Assembly (NCBI RefSeq): GCF_020386635.1
Contig: NZ_CP081942.1
Coordinates: 1,054,001-1,118,000, forward strand
Origin: Pseudomonas sp. MM211
GTDB taxonomy: Bacteria > Pseudomonadota > Gammaproteobacteria > Pseudomonadales > Pseudomonadaceae
Direction of reading: 5' to 3'
Length of the DNA stretch: 64,000 nucleotides
The translations under genes and the position numbers were made by a program. Positions 25,782 through 33,934 of the stretch are shown here, in pieces (within the stretch, counting starts at the first letter, position 1; every line of letters begins with the position of its first letter). Below the pieces are notes generated by a model. It was not told the origin of the DNA, made no database searches, and saw only the letters and a list, made by a program, of their open reading frames with translations.

Positions 25782-25814
25782 GGTGAAATCCTCTGTGAAA
25801 AATCGATGTACCGG

Positions 25815-25854
25815 AAAAAACAAAACCCCCGGTCGGGAGGCCGACCGGGGGTTT
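25815..25854 (-). terminator. Attenuator terminator in the DAHP synthase leader
   Basis: Thirteen base pairs, AACCCCCGGTCGG (25824-25836) against CCGACCGGGGGTT (25841-25853), with a four-base loop. On the minus strand this is followed by TTTTGTTTTTT. It lies about 50 bp after the stop of the aromatic-rich leader peptide and before the synthase, the classical attenuator position. Confidence 0.85.
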
Positions 25855-25904
25855 CGAGAAACTGTCTGGTGGCGACCCTGAGTTGCTAGGGCGCCTGTGG
25901 GGTA

Positions 25905-26036
25905 TCAGGCGCGCCTGTGGCTAAACCAATACCCATAAAAATACGCAGCCGCCGCGACCACGGATGCCTGGGCACGCGCGATCACGATGCAGGCTGCATC
26001 GAGGCGGGTGCTGTTCAGGATCGGGGATGTGGACAT
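25905..26036 (-). CDS. Aromatic-rich leader peptide of the DAHP synthase operon
   Basis: A 43-aa ORF whose end reads 'AAAAYFYGYWFSHRRA': three Tyr, two Phe and one Trp within eight residues. GGAG stands 7 nt before ATG 26036. A strong intrinsic terminator follows its stop by about 50 bp, and the downstream gene is the entry enzyme of aromatic synthesis. Ribosome stalling at these codons would be expected to favour read-through. The direct repeat GCGCCTGTGG (25891-25900, 25911-25920) at its end may belong to the alternative fold. Confidence 0.75.
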   Translation of the reverse strand: MSTSPILNSTRLDAACIVIARAQASVVAAAAYFYGYWFSHRRA

Positions 26037-26063
26037 GAAGGGCTCCGTTGAATGGGCTCGACG

Positions 26064-26492
26064 TTAATTCATCGCGGTGGTCGATTGCAAGCGCCGTTGG
26101 TTGAGCGCGGGCAGTGCACGGCGGGTCGCCACGGTCAGCGGCTCGGGCAGACTGTCCATCGCGAACCAGCCGATATCGCCGTGTTTTTCGGGCTCCACGT
26201 TGCGTACCTCACCCTCGAAGGCATCGGCCAGATAGACCGGCGCCAACCAGTGTTCGCCGCGCTGCGCATCGATTTGGTCGACCACGCAGAGCAACTCCAG
26301 TGACGTCAGGCGGATGGCGAGCTCTTCCTCGATCTCGCGGCGCACCGCCTGCTCGACCGGCTCCAGCCAGTCCACCTTGCCGCCGGGCAACCCCCAGCAG
26401 CCGGCTTCCGGCTCACGCAGGCGGCGCACCAGCAGCAGGCGCCCGTCCTGCACGATGGCCGCCCCACAACCCAGGCGTGGTTGCTCGCTCAT
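26064..26492 (-). CDS. NUDIX hydrolase
   Basis: A 142-aa nucleoside-diphosphate-X hydrolase. The Nudix box 'GKVDWLEPVEQAVRREIEEE' matches G-x5-E-x7-REUxEE, with the later Gly replaced by Ala (ELAI). 'CGAAIVQDGRLLLVRRLREP' is the first strand region. Start at ATG 26492 overlaps the stop of the LOG-family gene by one base; an in-frame ATG 24 nt upstream is inside that gene. Substrate is unknown; the group includes ADP-ribose and oxidised nucleotide hydrolases. Confidence 0.88.
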   Translation of the reverse strand: MSEQPRLGCGAAIVQDGRLLLVRRLREPEAGCWGLPGGKVDWLEPVEQAVRREIEEELAIRLTSLELLCVVDQIDAQRGEHWLAPVYLADAFEGEVRNVEPEKHGDIGWFAMDSLPEPLTVATRRALPALNQRRLQSTTAMN

Positions 26493-27070
26493 CAGGTTTC
26501 CTGCCTGCCGATCCATTTGCCCACCTGCGGCGCTTCATAGCCGTTGATCGCCTTCAACAACGCGTCGATATCCTGCTCGACGATCAGCATCTCGCGGTGC
26601 GGCGCCTTGACGAAGGCTTCGTCGACCATGTGATCGAGAAACCCTGCGAGGCGGTCGTAGTAGCCGTTGATGTTGAGCAGCGCACAGGGTTTCTGGTGGT
26701 GGCCCAGTTGTGCCCAGGTCCACACCTCGAACAGCTCTTCCAGGGTGCCGACGCCCCCCGGCAGGGCGATGAAACCATCGGACAATTCGGCCATCAGCGC
26801 CTTGCGCTGGTGCATGGAGTCGACGATTCGCAGGTCATCGAGGCCGGTGTGGGCCACTTCCTTTTCCCACAGCGAACGCGGGATCACGCCGATCACCTCG
26901 CCACCGGCCTCAAGCGCCGCGTCGGCCACGGCGCCCATCAGGCCGACGGACGCGCCGCCATACACCAGGCCGATGCCGGCTTTGGCGAGCGTTTGGCCGA
27001 GGCGGGTAGCCGCCTCGATATAGACGGGATTGGTGCCCGCATTGGAACCGCAGAAAATGCACAGGCGCAT
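26492..27070 (-). CDS. LOG-family protein (TIGR00730), nucleoside-5'-monophosphate phosphoribohydrolase type
   Basis: A 192-aa Rossmann-fold protein with the LOG signature '[20 protein letters not shown]' and N-terminus '[12 protein letters not shown]'. '[17 protein letters not shown]' and '[20 protein letters not shown]' also fit. Members cleave nucleoside monophosphates to base and ribose-5-phosphate; some make cytokinins, but the bacterial role is usually general. ATG 27070 is the conserved start. It is coupled to the NUDIX gene by overlapping start and stop. Confidence 0.9.
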   Translation of the reverse strand: MRLCIFCGSNAGTNPVYIEAATRLGQTLAKAGIGLVYGGASVGLMGAVADAALEAGGEVIGVIPRSLWEKEVAHTGLDDLRIVDSMHQRKALMAELSDGFIALPGGVGTLEELFEVWTWAQLGHHQKPCALLNINGYYDRLAGFLDHMVDEAFVKAPHREMLIVEQDIDALLKAINGYEAPQVGKWIGRQET

Positions 27071-27192
27071 CTGAGTCTCCCTGGATAAATCGCACGCGAC
27101 AGCATCGCGAAACCGCCGACCATAGCAGATGAGCTGGGTGGGATTCGACCGCCCGCTGCTACAATGGCGGCTTTGCTCAGCCGGATTGCGCC

Positions 27193-28173
27193 ATGACCGA
27201 TAACGCCCACTTCCCTCTTGCCGCCGTGGTCGGTGCCGACTCGCTGAAGTTGGCGCTGTGCCTGGTGGCGGTCGATCCGGCAATCGGCGGGGTGCTGATC
27301 GAAGGCCCGCGGGGCATGGCCAAATCGACCCTGGCCCGCGGCCTGGCCGAGCTGCTGGAGAGTGGCGTGTTCGTTACCCTGCCGCTGGGCGCCAGCGAGG
27401 AGCGCATCGTCGGTACGCTCGATCTGGACGCTGCCCTTGGCGAAAGCCGCGCGCAGTTCTCGCCCGGCCTGCTGAGCAAGGCCGATGGTGGGGTGCTGTA
27501 TGTCGATGAAGTCAATCTGCTGCCCGATCATCTGGTCGATCTGCTGCTCGATGCGGCGGCGAGTGGCGTCAATCATGTCGAGCGTGACGGTATCTCTCAT
27601 CGCCACAGTGCGCGCTTCATCCTGATCGGCACCATGAACGCCGAAGAGGGCGAACTGCGCCCGCAACTGCTCGACCGCTTCGGCCTCAACCTTGCACTAG
27701 ACGGCCAGCCGCAACCGGGGGCGCGGGCCGACATCGTCCGCCGCCGCTTGGCCTTCGATGCCGATCCCCAGGCGTTCATCGCCCAGTGGGGCGAGCAGCA
27801 GGCGGCACTGGCCGAGCGTTGCGAGCAGGCGCGTGCTCAGGTAGCGCGCATTGCACTCGACGATCAGGCGCTGGAGGCGATCACCGGACGCTGTTTCGAG
27901 GCAGGTGTCGATGGCTTGCGCGCCGACCTGGTCTGGCTGCGCGCGGCCCGTGCCCACGCGGCCTGGCGTGGCGCGACTGGTATCGAGCCTGTGGATATCG
28001 ATGCGGTTGAGGACTTCGTGCTGCGCCATCGCCGTCGGCACACCCCGCCCCGGCAGCAGGCTCAGCCGCCGGCCAGCCCCTCCCGCCCAGGCGCCGAGCG
28101 AGCAGCCAACAGCGGGCGAAGGCCAGTGGGGCGAGCTGCCGCCGCAAGCGCAAACTACCGGCGAGCGCCGTGA
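27193..28173 (+). CDS. Magnesium/cobalt chelatase ATPase subunit ChlI-like, 3' end apparently frameshifted
   Basis: An AAA+ ATPase subunit of the ChlI/BchI type: Walker A '[15 protein letters not shown]', '[20 protein letters not shown]' (Walker B and insertion) and '[19 protein letters not shown]' sensor area. It probably powers CobN together with the following VWA protein. The 326-aa frame ends in an Arg/Ala-rich tail. In another frame from about 28073 the DNA encodes '[11 protein letters not shown]' and '...PPRWAKKP', the tail I expect for pseudomonad ChlI, stopping at 28201. Removing one base near 28071-28080 gives a 335-aa protein. Confidence 0.88.
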   Translation: MTDNAHFPLAAVVGADSLKLALCLVAVDPAIGGVLIEGPRGMAKSTLARGLAELLESGVFVTLPLGASEERIVGTLDLDAALGESRAQFSPGLLSKADGGVLYVDEVNLLPDHLVDLLLDAAASGVNHVERDGISHRHSARFILIGTMNAEEGELRPQLLDRFGLNLALDGQPQPGARADIVRRRLAFDADPQAFIAQWGEQQAALAERCEQARAQVARIALDDQALEAITGRCFEAGVDGLRADLVWLRAARAHAAWRGATGIEPVDIDAVEDFVLRHRRRHTPPRQQAQPPASPSRPGAERAANSGRRPVGRAAAASANYRRAP

Positions 28174-28227
28174 ACCGCCGCGCTGGGCAAAAAAGCCCTG
28201 AGCATCCCCCCGCGCGCCAGAGCGGGG

Positions 28228-28875
28228 ATGGATGCGAAGCCGGCTCCCGGCAAACAGGCACATGGCCGCAGCGGCGCCAGGCAACGCGGCGCGAGCGGCG
28301 CTATCGACTGGCTCGCCACCTTGTTGCAAGGCAAGCCAAAGCGCCGTGCGGATTTACAGCGCCAGCCCCGAAGTAGCGCACCCGCGCAGCTGTGGCTGAT
28401 CGTCGTCGATGCCTCGGCCTCGACCCGTCGCCACGGTGCGCTGAGCAAGGCCAAGGGATTGCTTGCCGAGCTGTTCGAACGGGCCTACCGCGAGCGAGCG
28501 CGGATCGCCGTGGTCGACGCCCAGGGCGCGCGACCTCAATGGCATTGGCAGGGTCAGAAAGCGTCCGGCGCCCTGCAGCAGTGGTTGGCGGAGCTCGGCG
28601 CTGGCGGCGGCAGCCCGTTGATCCCGGCATTGCAGGAAGCCCATGGTTGGCTGCAGCGGCGTCAGCGCCTCAAGCCGGGCGAGGCGCAACGCCTGCTGGT
28701 GGTCACCGACGGGCGTTTGCGCGAATGGCCAGCGCTGCCGCCCAGCCCCTGTCCGGCGACACTGGTGGATATCGAATGCGCGCCGATCCGTCTGGGCCGT
28801 GCCGTGCAACTGGCAGATGAGTTCGGCGCCGAGTACCGACATATCGACGCGCTGAGCCCTGTGGCACGGCGCTGA
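28228..28875 (+). CDS. VWA-domain chelatase subunit ChlD-like
   Basis: A 215-aa protein with a von Willebrand A domain: the MIDAS motif is 'VVDASASTRRHGAL' (DxSxS), followed by 'AKGLLAELFERAYRERARIA', 'GGGSPLIPALQEAHGWLQRR' and 'LVVTDGRLREWP'. It corresponds to the C-terminal half of ChlD/BchD/CobT, the adapter between ChlI-type ATPase and CobN. The N-terminal ~40 residues are basic and low in complexity. Start is uncertain; ATG 28228 is 27 bp after the restored chlI stop. Confidence 0.85.
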   Translation: MDAKPAPGKQAHGRSGARQRGASGAIDWLATLLQGKPKRRADLQRQPRSSAPAQLWLIVVDASASTRRHGALSKAKGLLAELFERAYRERARIAVVDAQGARPQWHWQGQKASGALQQWLAELGAGGGSPLIPALQEAHGWLQRRQRLKPGEAQRLLVVTDGRLREWPALPPSPCPATLVDIECAPIRLGRAVQLADEFGAEYRHIDALSPVARR

Positions 28876-29023
28876 TCGCCTGGTGCGCCATGGCTCTTCA
28901 GTGGTTGCGCTTTCGTTTCGACAACTGATCGGCAAACTCGAGATTTTTCTGTTCGGCATCGGATGGCCAAGGGCCATGTTCGCGTAGAATGGCAGGCTTC
29001 TTCCTGCCTGAGCCTGCGCCAGC

Positions 29024-30391
29024 ATGCACACCCTCGATCAATTGCGTGCCGGCCAGCTTCATGGCATTACCCGCCTCGACCTGTGCGCCTCGCTGGAGCA
29101 GTTTCCCGAGGAAATCTTCGCGCTGGCCGACAGCCTCGAAGTGCTCAATCTGAGTGGCAACCGGCTGAGCGATCTGCCCCACGACCTGCACCGGCTGCAT
29201 CGTCTGCAGGTGCTGTTCTGCTCCAACAATCACTTCGCACACGTGCCGGAGTCTGTCGGCCGCTGCCAGTCGCTGCGCATGGTCGGCTTCAAGTCCAATC
29301 GCATCAGTGAACTGTCCGCCAAGGCGTTACCACCGCGCTTGCGCTGGTTGATCCTCACCGACAATTGTCTGGAGAGCCTGCCTGAAGCGCTCGGCGACTG
29401 CGTCGACTTGCAGAAGCTGATGCTCGCCGGCAATCGCCTGAGTGCATTGCCCGTTAGCCTGGCGCGCCTGGATAAGCTGGAGCTGCTGCGTATCGCCGCC
29501 AATCGATTGCCCGTCTTGCCGGATGCGTTGCTGGAGTTGCCGCGTCTGGCCTGGCTGGCCTACGCCGGTAATCCCTTCGACAGCAGCGCCGCGTTCGAAT
29601 ACCTGGCGCCCGAGGTATCGTGGCATGAGTTGCAGGTGGGTGGGGTGCTGGGTCAGGGCGCTTCCGGCGTCATTCACCATGCCAGCTGGCAGCAGCCTGA
29701 TGGCTCGTCAAAGGCCGTGGCGCTCAAGCTGTTCAAAGGCCAGATGACCAGCGACGGTACCCCGGACAGCGAAATGCGCGCCTGCCTCGCCGCCGGGCGT
29801 CATCCGAACCTGATCGACGTGCTCGGGCGCCTGGGTGAACATCCAGAGGGCGAGCAAGGGCTACTGATGAGCCTGGTCGACCCGCGATTCAGCAGCCTGG
29901 CCGGGCCGCCGAGCCTGGAAAGCTGCAGCCGTGATATCTATCCGTCGGGTTGGCAGGTGCCCTTCGCACAGGCGTTGCGGGTCGTCAGCGGCATCGCCTC
30001 GGCGTTGCGTCACCTGCATGCACAGGGCATCACCCACGGCGACCTCTACGGCCACAATATCCTGCTCGACGAGGTCGGCGAGGTGTTGCTCGGCGACTTC
30101 GGCGCGGCTTCGTTCCAGCCCCAGTCGGCTGCTTGGCAATACGCGAACCTGCAGCGCATCGAGGTGCGCGCGTTTGGCATTCTGCTCGAAGAGTTGCTCA
30201 TCCGCAGCGAGGTGCCCGCGCTCTACGCTGCGCTGCTGGAAGAGCTGGTGATGCGCTGCCAGCAGGCGCAGGTCAGTGCTCGGCCGGACTTCATCGAGAT
30301 CGATACGACGCTGACCCGCCTGCTTGCCATGCAGTCGGCTAACCATGATGAATCGAGCGCAGGCGTCGAGACGGATTTGCTGCCGATCTGA
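29024..30391 (+). CDS. Leucine-rich-repeat protein with C-terminal serine/threonine-kinase-like domain
   Basis: A 455-aa cytoplasmic protein. Residues ~10-185 are six or seven leucine-rich repeats ('LEVLNLSGNRLSDLPHDLHR', 'LRWLILTDNCLESLPEALGD', 'LQKLMLAGNRLSALPVSLAR'). From ~200 comes a protein-kinase fold: G-loop 'LGQGASGVIHHA', lysine in 'VALKLFKG', catalytic loop 'ITHGDLYGHNILLDE' (HGD in place of HRD, Asn kept) and 'LGDFGAASF'. All catalytic residues are present, so it is probably active. Substrate and role are unknown. It stands alone on the plus strand. Confidence 0.9.
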   Translation: MHTLDQLRAGQLHGITRLDLCASLEQFPEEIFALADSLEVLNLSGNRLSDLPHDLHRLHRLQVLFCSNNHFAHVPESVGRCQSLRMVGFKSNRISELSAKALPPRLRWLILTDNCLESLPEALGDCVDLQKLMLAGNRLSALPVSLARLDKLELLRIAANRLPVLPDALLELPRLAWLAYAGNPFDSSAAFEYLAPEVSWHELQVGGVLGQGASGVIHHASWQQPDGSSKAVALKLFKGQMTSDGTPDSEMRACLAAGRHPNLIDVLGRLGEHPEGEQGLLMSLVDPRFSSLAGPPSLESCSRDIYPSGWQVPFAQALRVVSGIASALRHLHAQGITHGDLYGHNILLDEVGEVLLGDFGAASFQPQSAAWQYANLQRIEVRAFGILLEELLIRSEVPALYAALLEELVMRCQQAQVSARPDFIEIDTTLTRLLAMQSANHDESSAGVETDLLPI

Positions 30392-30401
30392 TTTCACCTT
30401 G

Positions 30402-31196
30402 TCATTCGGTGTAGCGCAGCACCAGCAGCTCGCGGTTTTCGATACTGTCCGCGAACAGTGCCCGAACCTGCGCCCCGTTGTCCTCGCGGGCATACAGGCG
30501 GCTCAGCAGATCGAGCAGGCTGGCGGTCTGCGCCTGATCCAGGGCCCGTGAGCGACGAAAGGCGATAAGGCTGGCGCCGATGCCGAACAGGGCATAGCCG
30601 TAGTGGTTTTCCAGATGCTCGGCCAGGCGAAAATTCTCCTGAGGCGACAGGTCGCTGGAAAAGTAGCCATTGGCGAAACCGTAGATGGCCTCGCAGGCGC
30701 GCTGCACGGGAATCCGCAGCAGATAGCATTCGTCATCGAGCACCGAGAGCAGGTCGGTATTGGCAGCCACCAGGTCGGCGAGGCTGTCGTCATCCACACG
30801 CAGGTCCTTGGCGAACAGGTCGTCGAAGGAGGTTTCCTGCAGTTTGCGTTCGACACCCAGGCGACGAATGTGCAGGCGTTGTTGCAGCGACAGGTCGTCC
30901 CGTGGATAGCCATCTTCCAGCCAGCTTGCGGCGATCCCCGCCTCCTGCAGCCAGTCGCCGCTGTCGAGATCATGGCGGTTGCTCGCATGCATCGCGGTGT
31001 AGAGCGCCTGTCCCAGATCATCCAGGGTGAACAGATGGCGATGCCCGTTGGGCACATCGTCATAGGCGCTCAGCAGCCCTTCCAGCGAGGCCGGCTGGTG
31101 CAGCCGGAAGCATTGGCCGAGCAGGCGGCCGTCGGGTTCATGTACGGGATCGAGTCGCATGGGGGCACCCATTGGAACGAGGAGGTGCTCCATCAT
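30402..31196 (-). CDS. Hypothetical protein, 264 aa
   Basis: A soluble, acidic protein without signal peptide or membrane segment. The sequence ('HRHLFTLDDLGQALYTAMHA', 'ENFRLAEHLENHYGYALFGI', 'RALDQAQTASLLDLLSRLYA') looks mostly helical; I do not recognise a family. ATG 31196 has a GGGGA site and overlaps the stop of the AraC-type regulator by 4 bp, so it is translated with that regulator. A role tied to the iron-uptake module is possible only by position. Confidence 0.75.
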   Translation of the reverse strand: MMEHLLVPMGAPMRLDPVHEPDGRLLGQCFRLHQPASLEGLLSAYDDVPNGHRHLFTLDDLGQALYTAMHASNRHDLDSGDWLQEAGIAASWLEDGYPRDDLSLQQRLHIRRLGVERKLQETSFDDLFAKDLRVDDDSLADLVAANTDLLSVLDDECYLLRIPVQRACEAIYGFANGYFSSDLSPQENFRLAEHLENHYGYALFGIGASLIAFRRSRALDQAQTASLLDLLSRLYAREDNGAQVRALFADSIENRELLVLRYTE

Positions 31197-32176
31197 AGCG
31201 TCCCCTTACCGCCCGGCGCCCGCTCAGTGCCTGGCTTGCGAGGGGGAAACCCGTACTGGCGCTTGAAGGCGGCGCTGAAACTGCTGAGGTGTTCGTAGCC
31301 GGCCAGGTTGGCAGCGTCTTCGATCGACAGTGATTGCTGGCAGATGGCGTGATAAGCCTGCTCCAGACGGCGCCTGCGCAGATAAGCGGCGATGGTGATG
31401 CCGTTGCGGCTGCGGAAGGCGTTCTGTAGATCGACCGGGTTGGTGCCGAGCTGGCGAGCCATGTCGGCGATGCTGAGGTCGTTCGCTTCGCCACTGTCGA
31501 GCCAATCCCTGAGGCGCAGCAGGCAGCGCTCGAGGTGGCTGCCGAGGCGTTTCTCCGGCGGCGCATCGATGCCGCGCAGGATGTCGCTGGCCAGGTCGAG
31601 AGCGAAGCTTTCCCGTTGCAGGCGCTGCAGCAGCGGCGGCAAGCCGGCGTCACGTTCGAGCAACTGGTGGGCACGCTGCAAGATATCCACAGACGGTTGC
31701 CAGAGCAGGCTTTGCCAGTGGCTGCGGCTGAAACGCAGCAGGTTGTCACTGCGTAACTGGCTGCCGAGGGCGAAGTGCTGCAGCCAGTCGGGGCTGATAC
31801 TCAGGCACACTTTGGTTTCCTGACGCTCGCTTTGCCAATGGCGCTGGAACTGGTCGGCAGCGGTCAGGTTGACCAGCATGGCGCGCTGGCCGCCAGGGCG
31901 GGCGTCGAAGTGCAGGCGCTGGCGCGGCAGGCTGACCTCGGCCTCGCCGCTGAGCAGGAAGGCTGCAGTGATCCCCGGAGCCAGGCGGTTGTCGCTGCTG
32001 GTGTCGACCAGGTCGCGGCTCTGGCTGAAGTACAGCACCAGGCCATCGCTCAGCACCTGCACCTGTTGCTCGCCATCGAGCACCGGCTGCTCGCCCGGTA
32101 GCTCGCGCTGGAAATGCAGGTTACCGCCCAGAGTATGGGCGACGTCGCTGAGCTGGCCGCAGGTGAAGACCGTCAT
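31193..32176 (-). CDS. AraC-family regulator of siderophore uptake (PchR/RhrA-like)
   Basis: A 327-aa regulator with the DNA-binding AraC domain at the C-terminus ('LSIADMARQLGTNPVDLQNA', 'GITIAAYLRRRRLEQAYHAI', 'AANLAGYEHLSSFSAAFKRQ', 'YGFPPRK'). The N-terminal half resembles the sensor part of PchR-type activators that respond to ferric siderophore. It is divergent from the transporter and TonB-receptor genes, the usual layout. ATG 32176 opens a conserved-looking start; the frame upstream to 32524 runs into the opposing gene and is rejected. Confidence 0.88.
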   Translation of the reverse strand: MTVFTCGQLSDVAHTLGGNLHFQRELPGEQPVLDGEQQVQVLSDGLVLYFSQSRDLVDTSSDNRLAPGITAAFLLSGEAEVSLPRQRLHFDARPGGQRAMLVNLTAADQFQRHWQSERQETKVCLSISPDWLQHFALGSQLRSDNLLRFSRSHWQSLLWQPSVDILQRAHQLLERDAGLPPLLQRLQRESFALDLASDILRGIDAPPEKRLGSHLERCLLRLRDWLDSGEANDLSIADMARQLGTNPVDLQNAFRSRNGITIAAYLRRRRLEQAYHAICQQSLSIEDAANLAGYEHLSSFSAAFKRQYGFPPRKPGTERAPGGKGTL

Positions 32177-32246
32177 GGCGGGCTCCGATGGAAGTTTGCT
32201 TGTGGCTAAGTTTTCCTTGTTTTCACCTAAGCGGGCAAGCTTGTTC

Positions 32247-32265
32247 GGAATTATTCTCATGTGCA
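32247..32265. promoter_or_regulatory. Candidate Fur box
   Basis: GGAATTATTCTCATGTGCA contains the well-conserved ATTCTCAT half of Fur sites with partial symmetry. It is in the divergent region between the AraC regulator and the siderophore transport genes, where Fur control is expected. The match is imperfect. Confidence 0.45.
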
Positions 32266-32320
32266 ATGTATTTGCAGCCTCCCGGGCTGCATCAGGATCG
32301 CTCAGAGGAATACTGCGGCA

Positions 32321-32710
32321 ATGGGTTTGTTCATTACGGAAACGGCCGTGGTCGAGGCCGTCTTCGCAGACGACGTCAGCCTCGACGACATTCGCGATTG
32401 GTTGGTGCATATCGAGCGCCTGATCGCTCGCCGGCAGCCGTTCTACTTCATCTCCAGCACCCAGGCCGGTGCCATTCTGGCCGAGGGTTATCGCGCCGTG
32501 CAGGGCGCTTGGTACAAACGCCACAAGGCGAATTTCCAGACCTGCTGCCGTGGGCTGGTGCGTATCGCCGCTGACGCCGAAGAGCGCCAGCGCCTAGATA
32601 CCCCGGCGCTCCACGCCGCCTGGGGCGTGCCTTATTTCGTGACCCTGCAACGTGAGCAGGGTTTTCAATGGATCGCCGAGCGCATGGTGAGCGATGCAAC
32701 AGTCCAATGA
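32321..32710 (+). CDS. Hypothetical protein, 129 aa, first gene of siderophore uptake operon
   Basis: A soluble protein ('VVEAVFADDVSLDDIRDWLV', 'RRQPFYFISSTQAGAILAEG', 'RAVQGAWYKRHKANFQTCCR', 'GVPYFVTLQREQGFQWIAER'). I do not recognise it. AGAGGA lies 11 nt before ATG 32321. It overlaps the transporter gene by 17 bp, so the two are co-translated, which suggests a role in siderophore handling or control. No signal peptide, no cofactor motif beyond two adjacent Cys. Confidence 0.75.
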   Translation: MGLFITETAVVEAVFADDVSLDDIRDWLVHIERLIARRQPFYFISSTQAGAILAEGYRAVQGAWYKRHKANFQTCCRGLVRIAADAEERQRLDTPALHAAWGVPYFVTLQREQGFQWIAERMVSDATVQ

Positions 32711-33914
32711 CTTCACGCCGGTAACGCGGCTGAGCCTGGCGGTCATCGTCGTGCTCTACCTGGCTCACGCGTTACCGCTGTATTTCTTCAACGTGGCGCT
32801 GCCTGCCATCCTGCGCAGCCAAGGCGTCGATCTGCGCTGGATCGGCATGCTTGCCCTGCTGTACATCCCCTGGGCCTTCAAGTTTCTTTGGGCGCCGCTG
32901 GTCGACCGCTACTACCTGCATGCACTCGGCCGGCGCCGCACCTGGCTGTGGCTGACCCAGGCGGCGCTGGTGGTCGGCCTGCTGGCTTTGGCGGTGACCG
33001 GGCTGGAACACGGCCTGCTGCTGTTCGTGCTGATCGGCCTGTGGATATCTACCTTCGCCGCGACTCAGGACATCGCCATCGACGGCTATACGGTCGAGTC
33101 GCTGGCAACCGAGGAGCACCGCCTGGGCAGCATGGCGCAGAGCATGGGCGTGGCGCTGGGCAGCATGCTCGGCGGTGCCGGCGTGCTCTGGCTGTATCAG
33201 GCCGCTGGCTGGCAGATCGCGCTGCTGACACTGGCAGCGATGGCCGCACTGCCCATGCTGGCAGTGGCACGCGTCGAAGAACGTCATTCGCCGGCCGCCG
33301 AGCGACCCAGCTTCATCCACACGTTCCGACGCCCGGAAATGCGCTGGGCGCTGTTGCTGATCCTGCTCTACCGGGCGGTCGAAGCGCCGGCCATGGCCAT
33401 GCTCACGCCGCTGCTGGTGCACCAGCAGTGGTCGCTGGCGCAGATCGGTGTGCTGATGTCGGTGGCCGGTGCCAGCATCGGCCTGTTGGCGGCGGTGCTG
33501 ACCGCCAGGGCGCTGAAGAACCAGGCGCCCGAGGTGTTGCTGATTCGCGCCGGCTGGTGGCGCAGCGGCATCTACCTGCTGCTCGCCGCGTTGCTGGCCA
33601 GCGGCCTGGCTGCCACCTCAACGCCCTGGCTCGGCCTGGTGGTGCTGGCCACTCTGGCACTGCGCTACATGGCGATGACCAGCCTCTATGCACTGTTCAT
33701 GCGCCTGTGTTCGCGCCAGCAGGCCGGTACCGACTTCACCGTGCTGGTGTGCTTCGAGTTGCTGGTGTTCTTCATCGGCGGCTCGCTGTCCGGGTTCCTG
33801 GCCAAGGGGCTGGGTTACGAAACCTATTACCTGCTGCTGGGGGGCCTGTCGGTGCTCAGCATGCTGGTCTGCAAACCGCTCATCAAAAAACTCTCTTCCG
33901 GCTTCGCTTCGTAA
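32694..33914 (+). CDS. RhtX/FptX-family siderophore transporter (MFS)
   Basis: A 406-aa inner-membrane protein with about 12 membrane segments. The early part 'LYLAHALPLYFFNVALPAIL' and 'GMLALLYIPWAFKFLWAPLV' are typical of the AmpG-like RhtX/FptX single-unit importers that carry ferric siderophores across the inner membrane. 'ATQDIAIDGYTVESLATEEH' supports this. It is directly followed by a TonB receptor of the aerobactin/schizokinen class, like rhtX-rhtA in Sinorhizobium. Confidence 0.88.
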   Translation: MQQSNDFTPVTRLSLAVIVVLYLAHALPLYFFNVALPAILRSQGVDLRWIGMLALLYIPWAFKFLWAPLVDRYYLHALGRRRTWLWLTQAALVVGLLALAVTGLEHGLLLFVLIGLWISTFAATQDIAIDGYTVESLATEEHRLGSMAQSMGVALGSMLGGAGVLWLYQAAGWQIALLTLAAMAALPMLAVARVEERHSPAAERPSFIHTFRRPEMRWALLLILLYRAVEAPAMAMLTPLLVHQQWSLAQIGVLMSVAGASIGLLAAVLTARALKNQAPEVLLIRAGWWRSGIYLLLAALLASGLAATSTPWLGLVVLATLALRYMAMTSLYALFMRLCSRQQAGTDFTVLVCFELLVFFIGGSLSGFLAKGLGYETYYLLLGGLSVLSMLVCKPLIKKLSSGFAS

Positions 33915-33934
33915 CTTATCCACAGGGGAACATC

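Noticed and set aside
32888..33934. N-terminal extension of the TonB receptor frame through the MFS gene
   Set aside because: It lies in another frame of the transporter gene; the receptor has its own ribosome-binding site and signal peptide at 33935.
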